From NCBI RefSeq assembly GCF_000312105.1, contig NZ_HE978636.1, positions 754,841 to 818,840 of the forward strand: a stretch of DNA of 64,000 nt, written 5' to 3'. The position numbers and the translations under genes were made by a program. This document shows, piece by piece, positions 1-8,027 of the stretch. The DNA is from Aeromicrobium massiliense JC14. Its GTDB lineage: Bacteria > Actinomycetota > Actinomycetes > Propionibacteriales > Nocardioidaceae. The notes under the pieces were generated by a model. The model was not told where the DNA came from. It made no database searches and saw nothing but the letters and a program-made list of their open reading frames with translations. Numbering within the stretch: the stretch's first letter is position 1; each line of letters opens with the position of its first letter.

Positions 1-446
1 GCTGGCGGGTGGGCGAGCACGTGCCGGCCACCCTCACCGTCGAGGACGCGACCGGGACGCTGCACCGCGTCCCGTTCCCCGGGGCGCGGGCCGACGGCGA
101 GCGTCCGGGGGCCTGGACGATCGAGACCGACGTCCCCGGCCAGGCCCTCGTCGCCCTGGAGGGCGAGGTCTGGACGCTCTCGCTGCCCGACGGCACGCGC
201 CGCCACCGCGGCGCCCACGGTGCGGCGGACGCCGAGGTGACCGCGCCGATGCCGGGCACCGTGCTCAGCGTCGGCGTCGCCGAGGGGCAGCACGTCACGG
301 CCGGCGAGTCGCTGGGAGTGCTCGAAGCCATGAAGATGGAGCTCGCGCTCACCGCCCCGTACGACGGCGTCGTCACGACGGTCGCCACGGCGGCGGGCGC
401 GCGCGTCGCGCTGGGCGACGTGCTCTTCGTGGTGGAGGACGAGTGA
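1..446 (+). CDS. Acyl-CoA carboxylase alpha subunit, C-terminal biotin-carrier part (partial, runs in from the left)
   Basis: The open frame enters from the left edge and ends at TGA 444-446. A GTG at position 9 is in frame but is probably internal. The visible ~147 codons end in a biotinyl domain: PMPGTV, then the EAMKMEL motif whose second-position lysine is the biotinylation site, then the usual closing half of the barrel. This is the carrier end of a biotin carboxylase/carrier fusion that feeds CO2 to an acyl-CoA carboxyltransferase. It overlaps the next gene, an HMG-CoA lyase, by 4 bp. That pairing is typical of liu/MCC clusters, so methylcrotonyl-CoA carboxylase alpha (leucine degradation) is the likeliest identity. 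The biotin carboxylase domain lies outside the window, so the substrate assignment rests on context. A second full-length alpha subunit sits at 47743-49695. Confidence 0.85.
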   Translation, partial: WRVGEHVPATLTVEDATGTLHRVPFPGARADGERPGAWTIETDVPGQALVALEGEVWTLSLPDGTRRHRGAHGAADAEVTAPMPGTVLSVGVAEGQHVTAGESLGVLEAMKMELALTAPYDGVVTTVATAAGARVALGDVLFVVEDE

Positions 447-1369
447 AGCGACGCCTGCCGATGGTCGAGCGCGACCCCGCGCTGCCCGAGCGCGTGACGA
501 TCTACGAGGTCGGCCCGCGCGACGGGCTGCAGAACGAGTCGGCGATCGTCCCGACGAAGGTCAAGGCCGAGTTCGTCCGCCGCCTGGTCGCCGCCGGCCT
601 GCCGCTGGTCGAGACGACGAGCTTCGTGCACCCGCGCTGGGTGCCGCAGCTCGCCGACGCCGCGGACCTGCTGGCCGACCTGGGCGAGCTCGCGGTGCCC
701 ACGCCGGTGCTCGTCCCCAACGAGAAGGGGCTCGAGCGGGCGCTGGCGGCCGGTGTCCGGCACGTCGCCGTCTTCGCCAGCGCCACCGAGACGTTCGCCG
801 AGAAGAACCTCGCGTCCACCTACGACGACCAGTTCGCCATGTTCGAGCCAGTGGTCGAGAAGGCGACGCGGCTCGGGCTGGACGTGCGGGCCTACGTCTC
901 GATGTGCTTCGGCGACCCGTGGGAGGGGCCCGTGCAGGTCGCCCGCGTGGTCGCCGCCGGGCGCCGGCTGCTCGACATGGGCGCCTCGCAGCTCAGCATC
1001 GGCGACACGATCGGCGTGGCCACGCCCGGGCACGTCCGCTCGCTGGTCGACGCGTTCTCCGGCGCGGGCGTGGACGTCGACCGGCTCGCGATGCACTTCC
1101 ACGACACGTACGGCCAGGCGCTGGCCAACACGTACGCGGCGCTGGAGTCGGGCATCACGACGTTCGACGCGAGCGCCGGCGGCCTCGGTGGGTGCCCGTA
1201 CGCCGAGAGCGCGACCGGCAACCTGGCCACCGAGGACCTGGTCTGGATGCTCGACGGCCTGGGCATCGAGCACGGCGTCCGGCTGGACGACCTCGTGCGC
1301 ACCAGCGTGTGGATGGCCGAGCAGCTCGGCCGCGAGTCGCCGTCGGCGGTCGTGCGCGCGCTGGGCTGA
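443..1369 (+). CDS. Hydroxymethylglutaryl-CoA lyase
   Basis: This 308-aa protein of the DRE-TIM metallolyase superfamily cleaves HMG-CoA to acetyl-CoA and acetoacetate, the last step of leucine degradation. Visible signatures are [11 protein letters not shown] near residue 20 (the R-D-G-L-Q active-site loop), SIGDTIGVA near 180, HFHDTYG near 215 with metal-binding histidines, and a glycine-rich GGLGGCPYA loop near 248 that carries the catalytic cysteine. The length is normal. Start GTG 443 has GGAGG five bases upstream and overlaps the stop of the carboxylase subunit; ATG 461 is an alternative. The stop is one base from the stop of the convergent EcsC-like gene. Confidence 0.93.
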   Translation: MKRRLPMVERDPALPERVTIYEVGPRDGLQNESAIVPTKVKAEFVRRLVAAGLPLVETTSFVHPRWVPQLADAADLLADLGELAVPTPVLVPNEKGLERALAAGVRHVAVFASATETFAEKNLASTYDDQFAMFEPVVEKATRLGLDVRAYVSMCFGDPWEGPVQVARVVAAGRRLLDMGASQLSIGDTIGVATPGHVRSLVDAFSGAGVDVDRLAMHFHDTYGQALANTYAALESGITTFDASAGGLGGCPYAESATGNLATEDLVWMLDGLGIEHGVRLDDLVRTSVWMAEQLGRESPSAVVRALG

Positions 1370-1370
1370 C

Positions 1371-2045
1371 TCAGCGGCGCAGACGCCGGTCCTTGAGCTC
1401 GCCGGCCGCGTAGCGGCCGATCTCGCGGGTCGAGTACGCGTCGCTGGTCGCACCCACGCCACCGCCGAGCACCGGCACGCGCCGGGCGACGAACACCGCG
1501 GCGCGCTTGCCCAGCACGTTGCCGAAGATCTGCGTCGTGACCTCGGTGGCCACCCGCTTGTCCAGCTGCGGGTCGTGCACCGGCGACGTGGCCAGCGCCA
1601 TGGGCGAGGAGGGGAGCTTCTTGTGCTTGAGCAGCTGCTGGACGCCCTCGCGGCCGAGCATGCAGGCCAGCGCGGCGTTGCGGACGCGCGGGTCGGCCAG
1701 GTCGTAGCCGCGCAGGTGCGCGATGCCCGCCACCAGGTGGCACTGCACGAGGGCGACGCCGGCGACGTTGGCCGGGATCGAGACCGCCGCCGCGGTGCCG
1801 CCGAACAGGTTCGTGACGAAGCCCTGGGCGGCCGCCATGCGCACGTGCGAGGAGATGTAGCTCTTCACGGCGCGCTCGACGTCGCCGTCGGCGGACACCA
1901 GCGCGGCGTCCGCCGCGTCCTCGGCGCCCCGCAGCGGCCCGAGCCCGTCGATCGCGTACTCCAGCACCTGCCGGACGTACGTCGAGGTGAACCCCGGTCC
2001 GGCCTTGGCGGTGGCGGCGAGTGCGGCGTTGCGTCCGATGCCCAT
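1371..2045 (-). CDS. EcsC family protein
   Basis: This 224-aa protein resembles the EcsC family, named after the third gene of the Bacillus ecs ABC-transporter operon; its biochemical role is unknown. The central part (roughly residues 85-140) is alanine/glycine/valine-rich and amphipathic, with a FGGTAAA...IPANVAG stretch that could associate with membranes, followed by a region typical of the family with RGYDLADPRVR. There is no signal peptide or catalytic motif. The gene converges on the HMG-CoA lyase with a single base between the stops and diverges from the APH-like gene. It appears leaderless: a TATGCT -10 box lies six bases before the ATG. Confidence 0.7.
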   Translation of the reverse strand: MGIGRNAALAATAKAGPGFTSTYVRQVLEYAIDGLGPLRGAEDAADAALVSADGDVERAVKSYISSHVRMAAAQGFVTNLFGGTAAAVSIPANVAGVALVQCHLVAGIAHLRGYDLADPRVRNAALACMLGREGVQQLLKHKKLPSSPMALATSPVHDPQLDKRVATEVTTQIFGNVLGKRAAVFVARRVPVLGGGVGATSDAYSTREIGRYAAGELKDRRLRR

Positions 2046-2110
2046 GCTCCGAGCATAGGTTCGGCCCGGCTGGGCGGCCCGTGGACGCGATCGGCCCTAC
2101 GCTGACGGCC
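2046..2110. promoter_or_regulatory. Divergent leaderless promoters for EcsC-like and APH-like genes
   Basis: TATGCT on the minus strand (2052-2057) ends six bases before the EcsC-like ATG. TACGCT on the plus strand (2098-2103) ends seven bases before the ATG at 2111. A TAnnnT hexamer at this distance places the transcription start on or next to the start codon, and no Shine-Dalgarno sequence is visible for either gene. No convincing -35 boxes were seen. Confidence 0.5.
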
Positions 2111-3079
2111 ATGACGCAGCCGTTCTCGGTCCGGGTGACCGACCCGGCGTGGCGGTCCGAGGCGCAGGCGTGGCTCGTCGCGGCTTGCGAGGCCGACGGC
2201 CGGGTGGTGACCGGGCCGGTCGAGCAGCCCCGCGTGCGGCCTTGGTCCACGCAGCTCGTGGTGCCCACCGACGCCGGACGCGTGTGGTTCAAGGCCAACG
2301 TCGCGGGCGCCACGCACGAGCCCGCCGTCCACCGGGTGCTCTCGCGGCTGGCGCCGGCCGAGGTGCTGCCGCCGCTGGCCGTCGACGCCGAGCGCGGCTG
2401 GATGGCGATGCCCGACCACGGCGCGGTGCTGGGCGACGACCACGACCCCTCCGAGCAGGAGTGGAGCGACGTCCTGCGTGGCGCGGCCCGGCTGCAGCGC
2501 AAGGCGGTCGCGCACCACGACGCACTGGCGGCGGCCGGGCTGCCTGAGTGCCCGCCGGCGACCGTCCCCGACCGCCTGGACCGGCTCGTCGCCACCTTCG
2601 AGGCGCTGGAGCCGGCGCACCCCACCCACGTGGACGCCGACCTGGCCGCACAGCTCCGGGCCGCTCGTCCGCTCGTCGTCGACGCCGCGGCCCGGCTGGC
2701 CGACGGGCCCGTGCCGGCCACCTTCCAGCACGGCGACGCCCACCCCTGGAACGTCTTCGTCGAGGGCGGACGGCTGCGGCTGTTCGACTTCGGCGACGCC
2801 CAGTGGGCCCACGCCGTGGAGGTCCTGATGGTGCCGTACGGCATCGTCCGCCAGGGCGGGACGCTCGACTGGCCGAGCGTCGTCGAGGGCTACCGGCTGG
2901 AGTGGGAGCTCTCGCACGCCGAGCTGGACGAGCTCATGGCCGCCGCCGCGCTGACCCACCCGGTCAACCGGGCGCTGACCTGGTGGACGTCCCTGCTCGA
3001 GGCGAGCCCGGCCGAGCTCGCCGAGTACGGTGATGCCCCGCTGTGGCACCTCAAGAACGTCCTGGAGCCGTGGCCGTGA
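2111..3079 (+). CDS. Phosphotransferase of the APH (aminoglycoside/choline kinase-like) fold
   Basis: This 322-aa protein has the hallmarks of the APH/eukaryotic-kinase-like fold: HGDAHPWN at about residues 207-214 (Brenner motif with catalytic aspartate 209 and metal-binding Asn) and LFDFGDA with Asp 226 (DFG-equivalent). An upstream in-frame extension to 2021 is possible, but the ATG at 2111 follows a TACGCT -10 box by seven bases and gives a normal N-terminus. The substrate cannot be deduced. Family members act on aminoglycosides, choline, homoserine or other small alcohols, and there is no resistance context here. The stop codon lies inside a GTGAGCGAGCG repeat at 3076. Confidence 0.75.
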   Translation: MTQPFSVRVTDPAWRSEAQAWLVAACEADGRVVTGPVEQPRVRPWSTQLVVPTDAGRVWFKANVAGATHEPAVHRVLSRLAPAEVLPPLAVDAERGWMAMPDHGAVLGDDHDPSEQEWSDVLRGAARLQRKAVAHHDALAAAGLPECPPATVPDRLDRLVATFEALEPAHPTHVDADLAAQLRAARPLVVDAAARLADGPVPATFQHGDAHPWNVFVEGGRLRLFDFGDAQWAHAVEVLMVPYGIVRQGGTLDWPSVVEGYRLEWELSHAELDELMAAAALTHPVNRALTWWTSLLEASPAELAEYGDAPLWHLKNVLEPWP

Positions 3080-3095
3080 GCGAGCGCAGCGAGCG
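3076..3095 (+). repeat. GTGAGCGAGCG stop-codon repeat, copy 1
   Basis: A 20-bp purine/GC-rich motif starts GTGAGCGAGCGCAG and continues GCGAGCG. The TGA of the upstream kinase gene is contained in it. A close copy at 42400-42420 and a partial one at 47743-47754 are placed the same way relative to upstream stop codons. Confidence 0.6.
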
Positions 3096-3104
3096 GGAGC
3101 GCCC

Positions 3105-3773
3105 GTGACGCCGCAGCCGCTCGGGCCGTCGCGGTGGGACCTGGACCCGGCGTCGTGGCCCGCCCAGGACCTCGTGGGTGCCGGCGCCGACCTGGACCCC
3201 GAGACCGTCGTGGCCGCCTACCGGGTCGGCGCGTTCCCGATGCCCGACGACGGCGACCTGCTGTGGTGGTCACCCATGCGGCGCGGCGTGCTGCACCCCG
3301 CCGCGCTGCGGGTGACGCGGTCGCTGCGCAAGTCCGGTCGCCGCTACGAGACCACCGTCGACCGGGCCTTCGAGGACGTCGTGGACGCGTGCGCCGACCC
3401 GACGCGTCCGGGCGGCTGGATCGACGAGGAGATCCGCGACGCCTACGTCCGGCTGCACCGGCTGGGCTGGGCCCACTCGGTGGAGACCTGGGACGCGGAG
3501 GGCCGGCTCGTCGGTGGCCTGTACGGACTCAACGTCGGCGGCCTGTTCGCCGGCGAGTCGATGTTCCACCACGCCACGGACGCCTCGAAGGTGGCGCTGA
3601 TGGCGCTGTGCGAGCTCATGGGCGGGGCCGCGGCGGGCCCCGGACGGCTCGTCGACGTCCAGTGGCAGACCCCGCACCTGGCCTCGCTCGGGGTGGTCGA
3701 GTGGCCCCGCGCGCAGTACCTCGCGGCCCTGCCCGACCTCGTCGATGCCCCCCGACCGGCTCTCTGGGCCTGA
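3105..3773 (+). CDS. aat: Leucyl/phenylalanyl-tRNA--protein transferase
   Basis: This 222-aa N-end-rule enzyme transfers Leu/Phe from aminoacyl-tRNA to N-terminal Arg/Lys of proteins, marking them for ClpS/ClpAP-type degradation. Diagnostic motifs are YRVGAFPMP near residue 42, LWWSPMRRGVL near 55, GGWIDEEIRDAY near 105, and GGLYGLNVGGLFAGESMF near 140. The GTG at 3105 starts just before the conserved region; the open frame extends upstream to 3030, but that part is inside the neighbouring kinase gene and the repeat. It probably forms a transcription unit with the APH-like gene 25 bp upstream. Confidence 0.93.
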   Translation: MTPQPLGPSRWDLDPASWPAQDLVGAGADLDPETVVAAYRVGAFPMPDDGDLLWWSPMRRGVLHPAALRVTRSLRKSGRRYETTVDRAFEDVVDACADPTRPGGWIDEEIRDAYVRLHRLGWAHSVETWDAEGRLVGGLYGLNVGGLFAGESMFHHATDASKVALMALCELMGGAAAGPGRLVDVQWQTPHLASLGVVEWPRAQYLAALPDLVDAPRPALWA

Positions 3774-3836
3774 AAATCAGCGAAACTTCAAGATCTCCTC
3801 GGCGCGCCTCGCGCATGCGGGCCGTGGGGGCGTCCG

Positions 3837-3871
3837 TAGACTGACAGGCGTATTTGACCCACCTTTAGGAG
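3837..3871 (+). promoter_or_regulatory. hup -10 box and ribosome binding site
   Basis: TAGACT at 3837-3842 is a good actinobacterial -10 hexamer; no clear -35 is visible. It is followed by a ~30-nt leader with AGGAG at 3867-3871, seven bases before the GTG start. The same TAGACT plus Shine-Dalgarno layout precedes the HelD-like gene. Confidence 0.5.
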
Positions 3872-3878
3872 TTCATTC

Positions 3879-4157
3879 GTGGCTATCAACCGCAGCGACC
3901 TGGTTTCCGCCCTCGCCGAGAAGGCGGGCACCACCAAGTCCGACGCTGATTCGGTCCTGTCCGCCCTGGCCGACGTCCTGCTCGACGCGGTGAGCAAGGG
4001 CGAGAAGGTCTCGATCCCCGGCATCCTGTCGGTCGAGCGCGTCGAGCGCTCGGCTCGCACCGGCCGCAACCCCTCCACGGGCGAGACCATCGAGATCCCC
4101 GCGGGCTACGGCGTCAAGGTGAGCGCCGGCTCGAAGCTGAAGGCCGCCGCCAAGTAA
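3879..4157 (+). CDS. hup: HU family nucleoid-associated DNA-binding protein
   Basis: This 92-aa HU/IHF-fold histone-like protein bends and compacts DNA as a dimer. It begins MAINRSDLVSALAEK, and the beta-arm carries the family's RTGRNPSTGETIEIP segment at about residues 53-67, with the arm-tip proline preserved. It lacks the long lysine/alanine-rich C-terminal tail of mycobacterial HupB, so it is a short single-domain type. GTG start with AGGAG seven bases upstream. The gene is monocistronic: its own TAGACT promoter lies upstream and a perfect 19-bp hairpin follows 11 bp after the stop. Confidence 0.95.
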   Translation: MAINRSDLVSALAEKAGTTKSDADSVLSALADVLLDAVSKGEKVSIPGILSVERVERSARTGRNPSTGETIEIPAGYGVKVSAGSKLKAAAK

Positions 4158-4168
4158 GGCAGCCCCCA

Positions 4169-4210
4169 CGACGAGGCCCCCGGACCCAGCTGGGTCCGGG
4201 GGCCTCGTCG
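4169..4210. terminator. Bidirectional terminator hairpin between hup and rhodanese gene
   Basis: A perfect 19-bp inverted repeat (arms 4169-4187 and 4192-4210, four-base AGCT loop) lies between two convergent genes. The stem is very GC-rich and has no T-tract, as is usual in this kind of genome. Confidence 0.8.
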
Positions 4211-4223
4211 CGTCCGGGGTCGG

Positions 4224-4538
4224 TCAGACGGTGGGCCGCCCGGCGGCCTGCCAGGCGTCCATGCCGCCGTCGAGGTTGATCACGTCGTGGCCGAGCTGCT
4301 GCAGGTAGGCGGTCGCCCGCGCGGACCGGCCACCCAGGTGGCACACCACGAGCGTGCGCTTCTGCGGGTCGAGCTCGCCGGCGCGCTCGGGCACCTGGGC
4401 GAGCGGGACGTGGACGGCGCCCTCGACGTGCCCGGCCTCCCACTCGTGGTCCTCGCGGACGTCCAGGACGACCAGGTCGGCGGGCAGCGGATCGGGCAGC
4501 TGGTCGACGGTGGTCGACGGGATCTCGTGCGGGTTCAT
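4224..4538 (-). CDS. Single-domain rhodanese-like sulfurtransferase
   Basis: This 104-aa single rhodanese domain has LDVREDHEWEAGHVEGAVHVPL (shown split: LDVREDHEW, then GHVEGAVHVPL) and the active-site loop CHLGGRSA, whose cysteine would carry the persulfide. It ends with the normal NLDGGMDAW block. ATG 4538 is preferred because GGAGG sits five bases upstream; the frame is open to 4646 but that part has no family similarity. The sulfur acceptor is unknown. It converges on hup across a strong terminator. Confidence 0.85.
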   Translation of the reverse strand: MNPHEIPSTTVDQLPDPLPADLVVLDVREDHEWEAGHVEGAVHVPLAQVPERAGELDPQKRTLVVCHLGGRSARATAYLQQLGHDVINLDGGMDAWQAAGRPTV

Positions 4539-4680
4539 GCCCTCCATGGTGCCCGCTGCGGCGTCGCGCCCGGTAGGCTCCTGCCGCGGTGGCCGTCGTC
4601 CTGCGGGGCCGGCACCGCGCAGGTACCGTGAGAACAGCGGCCGCATCCAGTCCCGGACGGCCCGCGGAGGGAGGCACGAC

Positions 4681-5076
4681 GTGGCGCGTCAGGACGTCGT
4701 CCGGCTCCCCTTCGAGCGGTCCACGCCCAGCATCGCGCGCACGCGCCTCGCGGCCTTCCTCACCCAGAACCACGCCTCCAGCGACGTCATCGACGACGCG
4801 CTCATCGTGCTCAGCGAGATGATCGCCAACGCGGTCAGCCACGGCGTCCCCGGACCCGACGGCACGATGGAGATCCGCTGGAGCATCGCCAAGGGCCTGC
4901 TCGAGCTGAGCGTCACCGACGGCGGGCACGTCGACACGCTCAAGCCGGTCGACTTCGACGCCGACTCGCTGTCCGGCCGCGGACTGTCGATCATCAGCCG
5001 CGTCGCCGACCGCTGGTGGGTCGACATGGACCAGGGCACGCGGGTCAACGCGATGCTCTCGCTGCACAGGTCCTGA
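4681..5076 (+). CDS. RsbW/SpoIIAB-like ATP-binding protein (putative anti-sigma factor)
   Basis: This 131-aa single HATPase_c domain has LSEMIANAVSHG (N-box, about residues 46-57), VTDGGH (G1-like) and GRGLSIISRVADRWW (G2-like) motifs. Proteins of this type bind sigma factors or phosphorylate STAS anti-anti-sigma proteins. No partner STAS protein or sigma factor is adjacent, so it is an orphan regulator. The GTG at 4681 has a long GGAGGGAGG purine run upstream. A TACCGT at 4624-4629 could be its -10 box. Confidence 0.75.
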   Translation: MARQDVVRLPFERSTPSIARTRLAAFLTQNHASSDVIDDALIVLSEMIANAVSHGVPGPDGTMEIRWSIAKGLLELSVTDGGHVDTLKPVDFDADSLSGRGLSIISRVADRWWVDMDQGTRVNAMLSLHRS

Positions 5077-5105
5077 CCGCCGCAGCCGCCCGGCCCGCCG
5101 TGGCC

Positions 5106-5111
5106 TAGGCT
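5106..5111 (+). promoter_or_regulatory. -10 box of a leaderless DUF5926 transcript
   Basis: TAGGCT ends eight bases before the GTG at 5120 with no Shine-Dalgarno between, as for several other genes of the window. Confidence 0.4.
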
Positions 5112-5119
5112 CGTCGCTC

Positions 5120-5962
5120 GTGGGCAAGAAGTCACGACGCATCAAGCCGTCCCGCGAGCGCATGCCGTTCGTCGCACGGACCTTCGAGGGACTCCCGGGG
5201 GAGTGCGACTGGGTCGCGCTCCGCGAGATCGTCCCCGCCGCCACCGCGCAGGTGCGCGTGCAGGGCCACGACCAGCCGGTCCGGGTCTGCTCGCTGCTGC
5301 CGGGCGGCACGGCTGGCATCGTCCGCCCCGACGGCGAGGTGTGGCTGGGCCTGCAGGTCGCGCACAACTTCGGCGACGTGAGCCGCGACCTCGCGCACGT
5401 CCTGGAGCTGGCCAAGGACACCGAGCCCGGCAACCCGGTCGCGATGACCGACCCGGGCGTCGGCCCGCGGCTGCAGGACGTCGTCGAGCCCGACCAGTCC
5501 TTCGACGTGACCGTCCACGAGGGCTTCGAGTACTGGGTCGAGGGTGCCGACGACTCGGCGGAGACCGCCGCGATGCTCGAGCAGGCCAACGAGTCGGTCG
5601 CGCCCACGGTGCGCCTGTCGTCGGTCGACGCCGCCTACTGGGTGCAGATGGGCGAGCGGGTCTTCCTGCGCTGGGTGCTGCCGCACGACGAGTCCGGGCT
5701 GCTCGACGCGTTCGCGCGCCTGCACGTCGCCGGCGCGGACACGCTCGGCGACGACACCCGCCTGCTCGGCATGTTCCGCGCCCACGGCCTGCTCGTGCCG
5801 GTCTGGGAGATGGAGCAGGGCCAGGACGCCGGCGCGATCGAGGACCCGATCGCCGCGCTGAGCGGACGCCTGGACGAGGCGCTGGCCGACACGTCCTCGC
5901 TCACCAGCGAGCAGCGCTCGGCCCGCAACGGCCTGGCCAGCCGCCAGCTCACCATCCGCTGA
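5120..5962 (+). CDS. DUF5926 family protein
   Basis: This 280-aa protein has the basic MGKKSRRIKPSRERM start that I associate with the actinobacteria-restricted DUF5926 family, of unknown function. The protein is acidic after the basic head and has no signal peptide, membrane helix or recognisable catalytic motif. Its middle (about residues 120-180) contains an acidic segment around DDSAETAAMLEQANES. The strongly basic first 15 residues could bind nucleic acid, but this is only a guess. It converges on arcA; a hairpin-forming repeat lies between them. Confidence 0.7.
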   Translation: MGKKSRRIKPSRERMPFVARTFEGLPGECDWVALREIVPAATAQVRVQGHDQPVRVCSLLPGGTAGIVRPDGEVWLGLQVAHNFGDVSRDLAHVLELAKDTEPGNPVAMTDPGVGPRLQDVVEPDQSFDVTVHEGFEYWVEGADDSAETAAMLEQANESVAPTVRLSSVDAAYWVQMGERVFLRWVLPHDESGLLDAFARLHVAGADTLGDDTRLLGMFRAHGLLVPVWEMEQGQDAGAIEDPIAALSGRLDEALADTSSLTSEQRSARNGLASRQLTIR

Positions 5963-5989
5963 CGCCGACCCGCTGAGCCAACCCGCGCT

Positions 5990-6025
5990 CCCTGAGCCTG
6001 TCGAAGGGCTTCGACGGGCTCAGCC
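5990..6025. repeat. TGAGCCTGTCGAAGG palindromic repeat, locus A (hairpin between convergent genes)
   Basis: Two inverted copies of the element meet head to head. Arm 5993-6006 pairs with 6009-6022 over 14 bp with one G-T pair and a two-base gap. It lies between the stops of the DUF5926 gene and arcA and could act as a bidirectional terminator. The same core occurs inside genes at 37217-37289 and 44590-44642. Confidence 0.75.
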
Positions 6026-6036
6026 GGCGGTGCGGC

Positions 6037-7221
6037 TCAGTCGAGCGGGTCGCGGGCGACCGGGCAGCTCATGCAGCGCGGTCCGCCGCGCCCCGAGCCG
6101 AGCTCGGAGCCGCTGATCGCCACGACCTCGACACCGTGCTCGGCCAGCCGGGCGTTGGTCTGCTCGTTGCGCTCGTAGGCGATCGCCAAGCGCGGCGCGA
6201 TCGCCAGCGTGTTGTTGCCGTCGTCCCACTGCTCGCGCTCGGCGGTGACCGGGTCCAGGCCGGTGTCGATGTGGTGCAGCCGCTCGATGCCCATCGCGTC
6301 GGCGGCGGCCTCGAAGAACGGGCGCGCCGGGGCGACCACGAGCGCGTCGCCGTCGTGCGTCACCGCGTAGGCCCGCAGCGAGTCGGCCATCGTCGGGTAG
6401 ATGACCACGGTGTCGCGGTCGACCATGGTGACGATCGTGTCCAGGTGCATCGTGGCGCGGTCCTGCGCGATCGGGACGGCGAGCACCGTGCGGGCCAGGT
6501 CGGCGGCCAGCACGTCGGTCGCGAACCGCTCGAACCCGGCCGGCGTGGTGCGCTCGCCGACCCCGACGGCCAGGACGCCCGGCGCGAGCTCCAGCACGTC
6601 GCCGCCCTCGAGCCGCTCGGCGTCGGGGCCGTGCTGCACCGGCGTGCCGGCGAAGCGCGGGTGGTGCGCGTAGACGAGGCGGGTCAGCTGGGTCTCGCGC
6701 ACGCGAGCCGGCATGGCCAGGCTCGTGACGACCACACGGTCGCGCAGCCACAGCGACGAGTCGCGCGTGAACAACAGGTTGGGCAGCGGGTCGACCAGGA
6801 AGTCGTCGGTGCGCAGCAGCCCCGTGACGATCGAGCGGTGCCGGACCTCGTCGTTGCGCAGGCCGGCGACGAGCACCTGGGCCAGGTCGTCGGGGTGCGT
6901 CTCGGCCAGGTGCGCGCGCAGGTGGCGGCGCAGGGCGTCGCCCAGGCGTCGGTCGGCCAGCGTGGTGTCGAGGACGTCGGTGCGGGCGGTCTCGTCGGCG
7001 AGCGTCTCGGTGAGCAGCTCGCGCAGGTAGAGCACCTCGACGTCGTGGTCGCGCAGCACCTGCGCGAACGCGTCGTGCTCGTCCTGCGCCCGGCCCACCC
7101 ACGGGATGCCGTCGAACAGCAGCGAGTCGTTGTTGCGCGGGGTCAGGCGGGCGAGCTCGTCACCCGGACGGTGCAGCATCACGGTGCGGAGCCGGCCCAC
7201 CTCGGTGTCTGCGCCAAGCAT
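6037..7221 (-). CDS. arcA: Arginine deiminase
   Basis: This 394-aa arginine deiminase hydrolyses arginine to citrulline and ammonia. Motifs include GRLRTVMLHRPG at the N-terminus, NLLFTRDSSLW near residue 130, LEGGDVLEL near 210, a histidine-containing MHLDTIVTMVDRD near 260, and the C-terminal GGPRCMSCP loop whose first cysteine is the catalytic nucleophile. All catalytic elements look intact. No arcB, arcC or arcD is adjacent, so it is not part of a classical ADI operon here and may serve arginine catabolism or acid tolerance. A leaderless start is likely: TAGGGT lies six bases before the ATG. Confidence 0.93.
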   Translation of the reverse strand: MLGADTEVGRLRTVMLHRPGDELARLTPRNNDSLLFDGIPWVGRAQDEHDAFAQVLRDHDVEVLYLRELLTETLADETARTDVLDTTLADRRLGDALRRHLRAHLAETHPDDLAQVLVAGLRNDEVRHRSIVTGLLRTDDFLVDPLPNLLFTRDSSLWLRDRVVVTSLAMPARVRETQLTRLVYAHHPRFAGTPVQHGPDAERLEGGDVLELAPGVLAVGVGERTTPAGFERFATDVLAADLARTVLAVPIAQDRATMHLDTIVTMVDRDTVVIYPTMADSLRAYAVTHDGDALVVAPARPFFEAAADAMGIERLHHIDTGLDPVTAEREQWDDGNNTLAIAPRLAIAYERNEQTNARLAEHGVEVVAISGSELGSGRGGPRCMSCPVARDPLD

Positions 7222-7316
7222 GCGCCGACCCTAGCGGCGTCCGGACCGGGCCGCTCGGGACGCAGGTCACGCCGCGAGCGTTTTCGGTCCTGGCGTGGCG
7301 GCCCTACGCTTCTGGG
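7222..7316. promoter_or_regulatory. Divergent leaderless promoters for arcA and the HAD/GH65 operon
   Basis: A minus-strand TAGGGT at 7228-7233 lies six bases before the arcA ATG. A plus-strand TACGCT at 7305-7310 lies six bases before the GTG at 7317. Neither gene has a visible Shine-Dalgarno sequence. Confidence 0.5.
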
Positions 7317-8027
7317 GTGGACTGGGACCAGTACGACGCGGTGCTCTTCGACCTCGACGGCGTGATCACGCCGACGGCCGTGGTGCACATGCACGCGTGG
7401 AGCAAGATGTTCAACGACTTCCTCACCGCTCGCGGGATCGAGGAGCCGTACACCGACCAGGACTACTACGACTACGTGGACGGCAAGCCGCGCTACGACG
7501 GCGTCCGCTCGTTCCTGGCCTCGCGCGGCCTCGAGCTGCCCGACGGCGATCCGAGCGACCCGTCCACCGACGACACCGTCTGCGGCCTCGGCAACCGCAA
7601 GAACGACGCCTTCTCCGAGGTGCTGCGCACCGAGGGCGTCGAGCCCTACCCGGGCTCCGTGCGGCTGGTCGAGGCGCTCGTCGAGCGCGGCACGAAGCTC
7701 GCCGTCGTGTCGTCCTCGCGCAACGCCCCCGCCGTGCTGGAGACGGCCGGCCTGCGCCAGCACTTCCCGGTGCTCGTCGACGGCAACGTCGCCGCGGAGA
7801 AGGGCCTGCGCGGCAAGCCCGCCCCCGCGACCTTCCTGGAGGCGGCCACCGAGCTCGGCGTCGAGGCGTCCCGCGCGGTCGTCGTCGAGGACGCCACCTC
7901 CGGCGTCGAGGCCGGCTCGGCCGGCGGCTTCGGGCTCGTGGTCGGCGTCGACCGCGGCGCCGGCGAGGACGCCCTGCTGCGCGCCGGGGCCCACCGTGTC
8001 GTCACCGATCTCGCGGAGCTGATCTGA
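7317..8027 (+). CDS. HAD-superfamily beta-phosphoglucomutase-type phosphatase/mutase
   Basis: This 236-aa HAD protein has LFDLDGVIT near the N-terminus (nucleophile Asp and acid/base Asp), a cap domain, SSSRNAPAVLE (motif II), and GKPAPATFLEAATELG...VEDATSGVEAG (motifs III/IV). Beta-phosphoglucomutases interconvert beta-glucose-1-phosphate and glucose-6-phosphate. Its stop overlaps the start of the GH65 gene, and this pairing is classic: the phosphorylase releases beta-Glc-1-P and this enzyme passes it to glycolysis. The GTG start is supported by the TACGCT box six bases upstream. Confidence 0.85.
   Translation: MDWDQYDAVLFDLDGVITPTAVVHMHAWSKMFNDFLTARGIEEPYTDQDYYDYVDGKPRYDGVRSFLASRGLELPDGDPSDPSTDDTVCGLGNRKNDAFSEVLRTEGVEPYPGSVRLVEALVERGTKLAVVSSSRNAPAVLETAGLRQHFPVLVDGNVAAEKGLRGKPAPATFLEAATELGVEASRAVVVEDATSGVEAGSAGGFGLVVGVDRGAGEDALLRAGAHRVVTDLAELI

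Noticed and set aside
2021-2110. Upstream extension of the APH-like kinase
   Set aside because: The extension runs through the promoter region and adds an Arg/Cys-rich stretch unlike the family; the ATG at 2111 follows a -10 box at the standard leaderless distance.
6037-7221. A complete ADI operon around arginine deiminase
   Set aside because: No arcB, arcC or arcD next to it on either side.
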